Source of the DNA: Henckelia pumila
Lineage: Eukaryota > Streptophyta > Magnoliopsida > Lamiales > Gesneriaceae
Direction of reading: 5' to 3'
NCBI RefSeq assembly: GCF_033568475.1
Contig: NC_133123.1
Location: 24,166,622-24,230,621 of the forward strand
Length of the DNA: 64,000 nt
Both the position numbers and the translations under genes were made by a program. Shown in pieces: positions 1 through 8,962 of this stretch; the first letter of the stretch is position 1; every line of letters begins with the position of its first letter. The notes under the pieces are model-generated. The model worked only from the letters and a program-made list of their open reading frames with translations, was not told where the DNA came from and searched no databases.

Positions 1-275
1 ACTTCCCGTATATGCTCAAAACGTTCTTTTAACCCTTTCCACAAAATCATTGGGTCTTTTTCGGTCAAATATTCACATTTCAACCCCTCATCAAGATGTC
101 TGCGTAAAAATATCATCGCTTTTGCTTTATCTTGTGAGGATGATATGTTATTTTCTTTGATAGTTTCGTTAAGACCCAATGACTCGAGATGCATTTCTAC
201 ATCGAGGGTCCATGGCATATAATTCTTTCCGGTTATATCAAGTGCAATGAATTCGAGTTTCGCCAAGTTCGACAT
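1..275 (-). CDS. Copia-type retrotransposon gag, N-terminal part (runs off window)
   Basis: An open frame begins with ATG at 273-275 on the minus strand and runs off the window start, giving 91 codons without a stop. The protein begins MSNLAKLEFIALDITGKNY and continues with a tryptophan-containing helix region (MPWTLDVEMHLESLG), then a segment typical of alternating charged and hydrophobic residues (KAKAMIFLRRHLDEGLK). This matches the DUF4219/UBN2-type gag N-terminus of plant copia retrotransposons. The frame is intact as far as seen. It lies about 1 kb downstream of a matching minus-strand LTR (1274-1555). The family assignment is from recognition of the motif, not a search. Confidence 0.75.
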   Translation of the reverse strand, partial: MSNLAKLEFIALDITGKNYMPWTLDVEMHLESLGLNETIKENNISSSQDKAKAMIFLRRHLDEGLKCEYLTEKDPMILWKGLKERFEHIRE

Positions 276-1273
276 GGTGGTACTAGAAAATAACAATGCA
301 TTTTATTAGTTAATTTCCATAAATATGACAATACAAAATAATGGAAGAACGTAAATTACAAGTGCGTATACAAATAGAGAAAAAATATGTGTTGGAAAAT
401 CGCTGGTGAGTAAAAGACTCGTGAGCATGATGATCATAGTCGTTATGAAAAATATCCTTATAAATGTCGTCATCTCCATCTTCGAAAAAAACGAGGATAA
501 AATATTTTGAGAGAAAGAATGAATTTGGTGTGATTGAAAATGAGTTTGAGTGAACATATTTATAGGGCAAAAACTAGCCGTTTTGTTACCGTTTGTGACC
601 GTTGGGGGTAAAGAAAAAATTGAGTATGTGTTGAATAAAAATTCGTGATAATCATGTAATGCATATAATGATAATCATAATTAAATAATTATGTATATCA
701 TATCACATTATTATAAGGTCAGTGTCGTAGACAGCTTTTTATATAATGTTGTGAAATTATACCAATATAGTTAGTATAAAGTCAGGTATAGTATATCATA
801 TCACATTATTATAAGATCGGTGTCGTAGACAACCTTTTATATAATAACATGAGATTATACAAATATGGTTAGTATATAAATACACAATAATATATATCAT
901 ATCACGTTATTATAAGGTCAGTGTCATAGACAACCTTTTATATAATAACATGAAATTATATATTAATATAGTTAATATATATATACATAATAAATATATA
1001 TCACGTTATTGTTTAAAAACCTTAGAGGCTTTTATACTTGTCGTATCCCTTACCGGGAGTGTGGGATGTCGTCTTAACATCCTCCCAGGATTTATAACAA
1101 GTTTTGAAAAAAACTTATTTTTTCATAACATGATATTATATATTAATATATACACAATAAAAATATATAAACAGTAAAATAAAAATTCTTATTTGTTGAA
1201 TATTTTTGACTTCTTCTTGTATTTTGGAGCGTCGGAAAATATAGAGAACCTTCGAGCGATCGTGCTGATAACG
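276..1273 (-). other. Retroelement leader region with tandem repeats and a small ORF
   Basis: This is the stretch between the putative 5' LTR and the gag start. It holds about three copies of a ~100-bp tandem repeat (691-1010) and a minus-strand open frame at 310-570 (86 codons) preceded by a TATAAATA box near 560. That small frame has an acidic stretch (FFEDGDDDIYKDIF) resembling the N-terminus of PIF/Harbinger-derived plant proteins, but the match is weak and it may be a captured fragment. The minus-strand sequence directly after the LTR (1260-1273, CGTTATCAGCACGA) is where a primer-binding site would lie; I could not assign a tRNA. Confidence 0.4.
691..1010. repeat. ~100-bp tandem repeat, 3+ copies
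   Basis: The sequence TATATCATATCAC(A/G)TTATTATAAG recurs at about 693, 792 and 893, followed each time by a GTGTC(G/A)TAGACA(A/G)C segment and an AT-rich tail. A fourth, partial copy is near 990. The copies are imperfect, so the array is not recent. Confidence 0.75.
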
Positions 1274-1555
1274 TGTTGTGAAAAAGTAAAAATTTACGGT
1301 AAAAAGTAAAAACTCAAAAACTCAAAATTTATCAAATTCTACACTTTATAAAATTTTTCTCTCTTCACAATTGTGTTTTTCTACACAAATGGAGAGACCT
1401 ATTTATAGATCTCAATTGGAGATTAGTCAAAAATTAATACATCATTAATTACATCATCACACACTAATTTTCAATATTTTACAACTCAATTTTCAACTTT
1501 CAACCTTCAACATTCAACAATAAATAATAATATATATTTATATATATTTTCAACA
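1274..1555 (-). mobile_element. Putative 5' LTR (282 bp) of the copia-type element
   Basis: On the minus strand the segment starts TGTTGAAAAT and ends CACAACA, giving the TGTTG...CAACA termini expected of an LTR. A TATAAATAG box lies near 1398-1406 in the correct (minus) orientation. The gag frame lies downstream. The partner LTR and the target-site duplication are outside the window, so the exact ends are inferred. The outer end sits only 78 bp before the start codon of the RAF2-like gene. Confidence 0.6.
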
Positions 1556-1633
1556 TTTATAATATTAATTTCCCCAATTTAAAAACTCGAAAACCATATC
1601 CTATCCCCTTTCCTTTCCGAAAATCCTGCGACT

Positions 1634-2790
1634 ATGAACTCCACTCTTTCTCCAATGGCTTCCACTCATCGCACACTCTTGTATCCCCTTCTTCATCTTC
1701 CTACGAAGCCACTGAACTACCCCCAAAAATTTATCCCTTTCATCAAATCTCCATGTCCATTCAAAATTCAAGCAGCAGGATCAGATTTATTGGGTGATTT
1801 TGGAGCGAGGGACCCGTTTCCGCAAGAATTGGAGAGCAAATTCGGGGATAAAGTGCTTGGGTTCTCCAGCACAGAGCACAAGATTTTGATCCCAAATGCT
1901 TCGGCTCTGTCTTTGGCTCAGCAAGACTGCATCCCAGTTTCTCAAATTCACCAGCCCTTATCAGAAGTTGAGGCCAAGCAGCTGCTGTTCAAGGTTCTTA
2001 GTTAGCCCTTTACCGATATCAGAATCTAGTTTGGCTGCAGATTTTGGGTCAAATTTTAATTTTTTTTGGGATCAATTATGCATGAACTTTGATTTCTTGT
2101 ACTCTGAGCTAGTCGAATTTTAACAGTTATTAGTCAGATGGGCTCTGCAGTTTGCCAAGATTATGCTTTTCTTGATCTGTGCCTATCTGAAATCTGAATA
2201 TGTTTTTTAGTTTTCTAATTCGAATTTGTATGATGCATTTTCAAGACCTCCCGTTAGTTTTGAAGTCTCAATATTCTTAAATTGGTCATATCCCATTTAT
2301 TTTGGAAATTAGTTCATGTAGTAAAGGTATATTTGGGAAATGAAAATCTAAAAGTTCAATTTTTTTTTTCTGAAACTCTTTCATGCAGGTTGTTGGTTGG
2401 AGACTTGTACATGAAGAAGGGTCCTTAAGGCTACAATGCTTGTGGAAAGTGAAAGATACAAACTGTGCAGAAGTACTCATCAACCGGATTAACGGTGCTG
2501 TAGAATCCACAGGGCACGTTCCTACACTTCGTATAGAGGAGCCTAATCAAGTTAGAGCGGAGCTGTGGACTTCGTCTATTGGTATGAGCTTGAAACGATC
2601 CGAAAAAACCAATAGATCAATTGCTTGGTTAAATTTACAACTTTGTTACATTTAAAAATTGGACCTGTTTTTGATGGTGAAGTTCCTATAACTTGCAGGA
2701 GGTCTAAGCATGAATGATTTCATTGTTGCTGCTAAAATAGATGCGATAAAAACATCCGATCTCATTCCCCGAAAGAGAGTTTGGGCTTAA
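1634..2790 (+). CDS. RAF2: RAF2-like chloroplast pterin-4a-carbinolamine dehydratase family protein
   Basis: Three exons are supported by GT/AG borders and frame: 1634-1993, 2389-2581 and 2699-2790, giving 214 residues. Residues 1-45 are rich in Ser, Pro and basic residues and look like a chloroplast transit peptide. The middle holds LGDFGARDPFPQELESKFG and STEHKILIPNASALSL, hallmarks of the plant RAF2/SDIRIP1 group (Arabidopsis At5g51110). The dehydratase fold follows (LSEVEAKQLLFKVVGWRLV ... RAELWTSSIGGLSMNDFIVA). The usual second active-site His is replaced (TSSIGG rather than TH..GG), as in that non-canonical group. In the family the protein helps Rubisco assembly in the stroma; that role is inferred by homology. 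The basal promoter region is very short because an LTR ends at 1555. The segment VKDTNCAEVLIN is unusual for the family. Confidence 0.85.
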
Positions 2791-3205
2791 CTCCGGATCT
2801 TTATCCCTATGGGTGGACATTAATCCGGCTCTTACTCATAGACGACACGCAATTAGTTCTATATAATGTTTTTTCTCTCCAAGAAAATATTTTTTGAAGA
2901 ATTAGCAAATTTTTCTTTATATGTTGTAATGTTTATCCATAACCCGGCAGAAGGGTTTGGTTTTACGCGTGATTCACTTTTAGTGAAATATATATATACA
3001 CCTTTGTGATTGGATTTGTTTCTTGGTTCTGCCTTGTTCTTATTTCCGTGTTTTTTTTGAGTTATTTATTTAGGGATATGCATAGAGCGCAGCATGGTAA
3101 AGCTTAATAATAATGTCTGTCTATATTTAGCAGAAAAACAAGAACTTGGCTTAAGGTTTAATGAATAATAATATAAATGATCTTTTTGAAGAAATAGAAT
3201 CCTTC
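2791..3205. other. Convergent intergenic region (3' UTRs)
   Basis: About 415 bp lie between the RAF2-like stop codon and the stop codon of the minus-strand RING gene. The two genes converge here, so this holds both 3' UTRs. No other gene or repeat was recognised. Confidence 0.6.
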
Positions 3206-4170
3206 CTATTCTAGAGGGAGATTAACTTTCACACTTGTAGTTTTGATTGACCGGCAAAAAGGGCATGATTTGGTGACAGCATCGCAGCCCGAGCAGAGGC
3301 AAATGTGGCGACAAGGCCATATCATCACTGTTGCTATCTCCTTCTCACAGACCATGCAGCCGAGCCTGACCAGCCTTGGCCTTTCTGTATCCACAAATGA
3401 CGACTCAGCATCTTCCTGCACATTCTCTTCATACCGACGTGCTGACGTGGCATTCTCCAAGCCCTCTCTAAGAGACATAGCCACTTGCTCCAGGTGCATC
3501 ACTCTTCTGTGCAGCCTTTGTGCCTCGGTCTTGTAATGCTCAGCTTTCTTCTCCAACTCCGCGTTTTCCCTCAACTTTTTACGTATATCGGATTCTACCT
3601 CTTTAAGTTTCTTGGCTGTTTTTTCCTCAACTGCATAATGGATCGAGTGTTGGTTCTTCTCCATTACAGCCTCAATTTGTCCCCTCAGAATTTCACCCTA
3701 CAACGCAAAAATCAAGTTACAATCTTGACAAATCTGATGATGAAAGTGATCAAGAAAAATCATTTCATACATGGGATTTGATTATTAGATCCAGTTCTTT
3801 GCTCTGGTGTTTTGAATCAGACGAACTAGAGGTACCGCTGTCCTCTAACGCAAAGGCTAACATAGATGTGAAGGATTTGAATGGCGCGGCTGCATTTAGA
3901 ATAGATGGAGCATGCAAATTGCTGCCACTGATGAAATGTGGAGCATTGGGGAAGGGATCTTGAGTAGCAAAGTTTTGGCCTGGAAGATTGAAGGGGTTTG
4001 TTTGATGGGCTGGTTCCGCAGATTCTACTGCAACTCCTTTCATCTTCCTCTTGCGCGCATCCTTCGACTCTGCACATCGGATGGAAAATTGAAATCAATA
4101 TCAACTGAGGAAAACAAATAGAGTCGAGTTCGAAAGATAGGAAAGAGTGGAAACCTTCATTGTTGTTCAT
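3206..4170 (-). CDS. BOI-related RING-type E3 ubiquitin ligase
   Basis: Three exons fit on the minus strand: 4155-4170 (only 16 bp: MNNNE plus one base), 3771-4069 and 3206-3697, all with GT/AG borders and kept frame, giving 268 residues. Exon 2 holds a basic patch (DARKRKMKG) and a low-complexity Ser run. Exon 3 starts with a long coiled coil (KTAKKLKEVESDIRKKLREN ... MHLEQVAMSLREGLE) and ends with a C3HC4 RING (CMVCEKEIATVMIWPCRHIC, then CSGCD and CPFC). The BOI/BRG (S-RNase-binding-protein-like) family has this order. Known members are E3 ligases acting in defence, cell death and gibberellin signalling; the target here is unknown. The first exon is chosen because it gives an in-frame ATG and consensus splice sites; another upstream start is possible. 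Confidence 0.85.
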
Positions 4171-4939
4171 TTCTGATTTCCGTTATCGAACACTCCAGGA
4201 AAATGTATGCAGGCCCTTTCCTATTTCTACAAATTCAGAAGCAAAACCAGAGTTCATCAAATCATAATCAAACAAGAAATTCCATTGTTTGTGTGCGTGA
4301 GAAAGAAACGACGAGGGGACAATAAACCTGTTGAAGGAGCGGAAGATACAGCGGCAGCGGTCAAATGGCCACAGAAGGCTGATAAAGGAAGTGAAACGAC
4401 GGCTGCACCATTGCTCCGCTCCAACAGACGCATGCTTTCATGAAATGGCCTCTGCGAAAAATGGCGTCACTCGATTTGAACGCATGCCTTTTAATTTTTC
4501 AAGACACCGATTCAGAACATGACTATTTTTTTTTAATAATGGTATGTAAAATTTGTGCCATAAAATCTTGAAGATTGTCATCATCATCAGCCATCAAAAG
4601 TTCGGGGTGAAAAACATCAAATAAAACATCGTTGGTGTTGACTCTATTTTCTACAGCACTTCATTTCAAATACAAGCGATATAAAATATTAAAATTATTA
4701 TTTGAATATATTCATTTCTCGGAATCCAATATAACTTAGATAATTTTAAAATATTTTCAGAGTTCACTGAAGTTCGAAGATTTATGCACTTTCAATTGAA
4801 GAATTCGACAAGACACATATGACCTTTCAATGCAAGACTTAATTTATTCCCAACAACATGGAACAATCAAAACATATATAAATTTCAAACAACATTTAAA
4901 AATCAAGCGCTAAACCACTTTTTCATGCTACAAACACAT
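4171..4939. other. Intergenic region upstream of the RING gene and downstream of DIR1
   Basis: The first ~350 bp hold the probable promoter and 5' UTR of the minus-strand RING gene. The remainder (about 4530-4939) is AT-rich and contains the DIR1 3' flank. No further gene is supported. Confidence 0.5.
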
Positions 4940-5560
4940 TCAATAATATGTGAAATATAGAGTGTATTTGAGGACAGAGATTCCACGAGCATCCCTTGGT
5001 AGAAAATTAGCCCCTATGGCAACTCCACTCGCCATCCGGAAATGTCCCGTGCCACCAACAATAGAGAACTCACTCGAATAATCCAACACTTGGTTTCTTC
5101 CAGAAATAGACAGTGTGCTCCCATTGTACTCACCACTTGTGAACACAAGATTCCAGCTATAAAACAGAGCTGGCACTTCCAAGTCCGAAAACGCGCCGAA
5201 CCCCTGAGCCCGTCCTAGTCTCGTGGATTCGAACTTGGGCGTGGTGGTTAGTATATTGTCCGCAAGATAGACCTGCCCGAAAAACGTCGGTGAAGTGGCA
5301 CTGATGTTGGATTCTGCCACCAACCACACTGTTTGGTTGGCGACTCCTCGAATATCTTGGATGTATATCTCGATGAACTTGAACTTCGGGACAAACGATT
5401 TCTTTAGTCCTGCGAACCACTTATCTACGGGTTCCGGGCCTTTGGATGCGTCGGTTTTGGCGAAGGCACCGGAGATTGCCGCTGCATAGATAAGTGAGTA
5501 GATCAAGAAACTCTTGCTGCCTTCAAAAAAGAAACTCTTGCTCATGTCAAGCTTTCCCAT
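4940..5560 (-). CDS. Dirigent protein (DIR1)
   Basis: A single intronless frame of 206 residues, the usual architecture and length for dirigent genes. Residues 1-34 form a signal peptide (hydrophobic FLIYSLIYAAAISGAFA), so the product is expected in the apoplast. The dirigent domain follows: PVDKWFAGLKK, IEIYIQDIRG, TSPTFFGQVYLADNILTTTP, LGRAQGFGAF, YNGSTLSISGRN, FSIVGGTGHFRMASG. Three N-glycosylation sequons are visible (N75, N85, N146). Dirigent proteins bind radicals from oxidases and direct stereoselective coupling; the substrate is not predictable here. Compared with DIR2 it has eight extra residues (FFFEGSKS) from a short tandem duplication inside the signal peptide. From GPEP onward the protein is identical to DIR2. 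Confidence 0.93.
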   Translation of the reverse strand: MGKLDMSKSFFFEGSKSFLIYSLIYAAAISGAFAKTDASKGPEPVDKWFAGLKKSFVPKFKFIEIYIQDIRGVANQTVWLVAESNISATSPTFFGQVYLADNILTTTPKFESTRLGRAQGFGAFSDLEVPALFYSWNLVFTSGEYNGSTLSISGRNQVLDYSSEFSIVGGTGHFRMASGVAIGANFLPRDARGISVLKYTLYFTYY

Positions 5561-5664
5561 TGCTCAGCTTTTGCTTAGTATCACTTAATTGTTAAGTGAG
5601 TATAAATGTACGTATCTATCGAGAATAGCTTGTTGATACTTGATAAATGAAGGGTGTTACTGGT

Positions 5665-5672
5665 TATTTATA
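5665..5672 (-). promoter_or_regulatory. TATA box of DIR1
   Basis: TATAAATA on the minus strand, about 105 bp upstream of the DIR1 ATG. DIR2 has the same box at a similar distance (18391-18398). Confidence 0.65.
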
Positions 5673-6006
5673 GATGCAATTAGTTGGGAAATTTTGATGA
5701 AAAAAATTGTTGGACTTAACATTCTACGGGTACCTATACTATGTTTAAGAAATGCAAGTCAAGAACACCGAGGTTGACTATATATGTGTTTTTATGCTTT
5801 ATTAGTTTTTATACAATTAGAATTAGACTCCGTAGTAGACTGGAAATTGGAACTTCTTTCATGAACATGAACGGATACACCCGGTCCCAACAAACTAAAA
5901 CGTGTCTTATAAAATATTTACCTTGAAACTGACCAAATGCTGAGGAAAAATGAATTTTTGGTCGGTATGTTTTTCTCTCTAAGATTTTGTTCACGTATGT
6001 TTTAAA
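5673..6006. other. DIR1 upstream region with conserved box
   Basis: The segment contains a box at 5758-5777, close to TCAAGAACACCGAAGTGGAC, that recurs upstream of DIR2 (18482) and, without a gene, at about 25540. The 9-bp direct repeat TGTTTTAAA at 5998-6006 is the target-site copy of the next element. Confidence 0.5.
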
Positions 6007-7379
6007 GAGTTATTTGCACCAAACACCTCTGTGAAATATTGAAAAAGCACACTTTTTCCCTGTGAAATTTTAATAGGCATCTTCAACCCTGACCTTTTAA
6101 AAAATTAGCACACTCGCCCCTTCAAATGAGTAATTGTTGCGCACGCGCCCCTCATGCGACTGAGCAAAGATTTTGATATTTTTTTTGCACCAAATACCCC
6201 TGTGAAATATTAAAAATGCATATTTAACCCATGTAAAAATAATTTTTAAATCTATTCAACCCATAATACACAATTTTTATTAAAATCCAATTATAAAATA
6301 TTTAGCAAACATTTTTCGTTTTATTAATTTTATTTTTAATTTTAAATTTATTATGATTATATAATTGTTTTCTAAAAAATATTATTATTTTATCTTGTAA
6401 TAATTATTTTATTAAACTTTCTTCTTGTTTCCAACATCTCCATTAAAAATGCATTCATAAACGAGATTTAAATACCTAAAATATCAAAATATTAAATCAA
6501 AATGATAAGTGCATGATAAGTACCAAAATTTTTTAATTTTATTTGTTTTTATTTTTTATTTTAAATTTATAATTTATAATTAATTTATTTCTAAAAAAAT
6601 TTATTACTTTATCTCGTTATCATTATTTTATCAAATCACTTCGTGTTTTCAACTTCTCCATTAAACATGATTCATAAATAAGGATTTAAATATCTAAAAA
6701 TATTAAAATATTGAACCAAATGATAAGTTCATGAATGTTACTTTTTCAATTTAGAATTATATAAGCATGTTATTTTTTATTATTTATTACAAATTGTGCA
6801 ATGCATATTCTCAAAAAATTTAAATTTTGATTCAATAATATATAATCCTTAATCGAAAAAGCAATATGTTTGAACTTATCAGTTTAGTTCAATATTTTGG
6901 TACTTGAAATTATTTGAATACTTGTTTATGAATGCATCTTTAATGAAAAAGTTGAAAATACGAAGTGAGTTTAATAAAATAATGATAACATGATAAACTA
7001 ATAATATTTTTTAGAAAATAATTAATTAATGATAATATATTTAAAATAAAAAATAAAAATTAATAAAACAAAAAATGTTTGCTAAACATTTATAATTGGA
7101 TTTTATTAAAAATTGTGTATTATGGATAAAATAGATTTAAAAATTATTTTCACAGGGGTCAAATATGCATTTTTAATATTTCACATGGGTATTTGGTGCA
7201 AAAAAATATCAAAATTTTTGCCCAGTCGCATGAGGGGCGCGTGCGTAACAATCACGTATTTGAAGGGGCGAGTGTGCTAATTTTTTAAAAGGCCAGGGTT
7301 GAAGATGCCTATTAAAATTTCACATGGGAGAAATGTGCATTTTCAATATTTTACAGGGGTGGTTGGTGCAAATAACTCC
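6007..7379. mobile_element. Foldback (long inverted repeat) element, probable non-autonomous MULE
   Basis: A 1373-bp element has ends GAGTTATTTGCACCAA and TTGGTGCAAATAACTCC and is flanked by perfect 9-bp direct repeats TGTTTTAAA (5998-6006 and 7380-7388). The two halves are inverted copies of one another over several hundred bases, for example ACTCGCCCCTTCAAATGAG near 6112 and its counterpart near 7255. It has no coding capacity. A 9-bp duplication and long inverted arms fit a Mutator-like foldback element; other long-TIR classes are not excluded. Confidence 0.8.
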
Positions 7380-7651
7380 TGTTTTAAATATCAGTCTTAT
7401 TCTTTTTTTTCCCTTTTTTTTTCTTTTCAATTTCAATTTTAATGTTTTACAGTGTCACATCAGCACTCTCGATAAAAAAAAACTAAGATGATAACAAATT
7501 AGAAGACAAAGACGACCAAGACTGAAATTTGATAACATAGATGGTCAAAATTGAAAAAAAAAACAAAAATACATGTATTTTTCGCTTTAAAAGTTTGAAA
7601 TAAACTCGAATTATTATTAGTATTATATATATATATATATTACAATTTTAA

Positions 7652-7750
7652 GGGTTTTTTTTATTTTTACCGTAAATTAAATAATAAATGTCAAAAATAA
7701 TGTAAAATTAAAAAAATTTTACAAATACCGTAAAACTCCAAATCTGACAG
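7652..7750 (+). repeat. Left terminal inverted repeat of the MULE
   Basis: Matches the reverse complement of 14574-14672 with only a few differences, from the GGGTTTTTTTT end to the inner CTGACAG/CTGTCAA boundary. Confidence 0.9.
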
Positions 7751-7790
7751 CGGATACTCAGTACACGTGGGCAGAGTCCGCTAACATTTG

Positions 7791-7943
7791 GAGCGGATGC
7801 TGCGTCGTGGCGTGGGGGTGTGCCACGCCAGCAGCATCCGCTGCCACTAGGAGCGGATGCTGCCAATGTGGCAGCATCCGCTCCTAGTGGCAGCGGATGC
7901 TGCTGGCGTGGCACACCCCCACGCCACGACGCAGCATCCGCTC
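7791..7943. repeat. Perfect 153-bp palindrome (75-bp arms, 3-bp centre)
   Basis: Left arm 7791-7865 is the exact reverse complement of 7869-7943, with ATG at the centre (7866-7868). Each arm contains smaller inverted motifs: GCGGATGCTGC/GCAGCATCCGC occurs six times in alternating orientation. It is GC-rich inside AT-rich DNA. Because of the symmetry both strands can be translated into the same peptide, which is an artefact. Candidate role: transposase-binding or hairpin-forming subterminal region. Confidence 0.95.
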
Positions 7944-8759
7944 CATTATTGATAATATCAATGGACTGCCCCCACCCACATTATCAGTTTTTTTTTCTCA
8001 AATCCTCCATTGTCTACGGCACTCTTCTCTCCTTATCAATTTTTGTTTCTTTAACATTAGATTTCTCCATCATCGTTCCTCCAATTACAAATCCGAGAGT
8101 AGTTTCGGAATCCTTACAACGAGAGGTTTTTTTTTACACCAATTTTTTGAGTTTTCTTCGCCGTATCGAAAACATCGTCCGACCACAGGTGGAGCATTTT
8201 CACATCTTCCATCACCGCCGATCGTTGTTCAAACTAGCAAGAAGATATTTTGGTTGGTTGGAGCTCTATTTCAAAATTAAGGTAAATTCGAGATTAGGGT
8301 TTTTTAATTTGGGTGTTTTGGTTTAATTGAGTTACTATAATTGAAATATGTTTAATTGTTGGTTGCAGGTACTAAAAAAATCCATTTGAAGGTATGGATT
8401 GTTTTTCAGAATTTTTTTAAGCATTATTTTGATTTTTTGAGTTTATTTTAATAATATGTTTTAGTATTTATTTCAAATTTCTTCTTTTTTATAATTAACT
8501 ATATTATATTAATATAATAAAAATTAAATGTATTAATAATAAAAATAGTTATGTTACGTTAAGTGTTGTTATTATTATTATTTTAATCTTATAATATATA
8601 TAAATATAGAATTATATATATATATATATATATTAAAATACTAAAAAATATATATATAAACTTTATTATTGTTATTGTTATTATATTAGATATATACGCA
8701 TGTGATATTACCTTATTATTGATATACTATATAATATAGATTATTAGATTGAAATATAC

Positions 8760-8799
<40 letters not shown>

Positions 8800-8962
8800 T
8801 ATTGTTATCGTTATTATATTAAAAATGTGCAATATATAGACATATATTGTTATATGCATAGATTAAAATTTATTTTATTTTATTTTTATGTTTTGTTATT
8901 TTGTAATTTTATAATATGTGTTTATTGGTTTGCATTATATAATTGTTAGTATATTTGTCAGG
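7944..8962 (+). other. Leader and probable 5' UTR/intron region of the plant-mobile-domain gene
   Basis: About 1 kb between the palindrome and the first coding exon. It becomes extremely AT-rich after 8400 and contains a (TA)n run at 8759-8793. A TTTGTCAG acceptor-like sequence at about 8954-8961 directly precedes the start codon, so a 5' UTR intron is likely. Open frames here are low-complexity. Confidence 0.5.

Noticed and set aside
691..1010. Possible CRISPR-like array
   Set aside because: Only three imperfect tandem repeats without spacers, in plant DNA; CRISPR does not apply.
1260..1290. A standard initiator-tRNA primer-binding site next to the first LTR
   Set aside because: The sequence CGTTATCAGCACGA does not match the TGGTATCAGAGC pattern; no tRNA could be assigned.
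4207..4522. Two plus-strand frames of 60-78 codons near the RING gene
   Set aside because: They overlap the probable promoter/5' UTR of the minus-strand gene and show no domain.
7708..8326. Matching frames on opposite strands beginning MPRQQHPLPLGADAA
   Set aside because: They are the two readings of the perfect palindrome 7791-7943 and not real proteins.
8749..8949. Frame of Tyr/Ile repeats
   Set aside because: Translation of a (TA)n microsatellite in the leader of the plant-mobile-domain gene.
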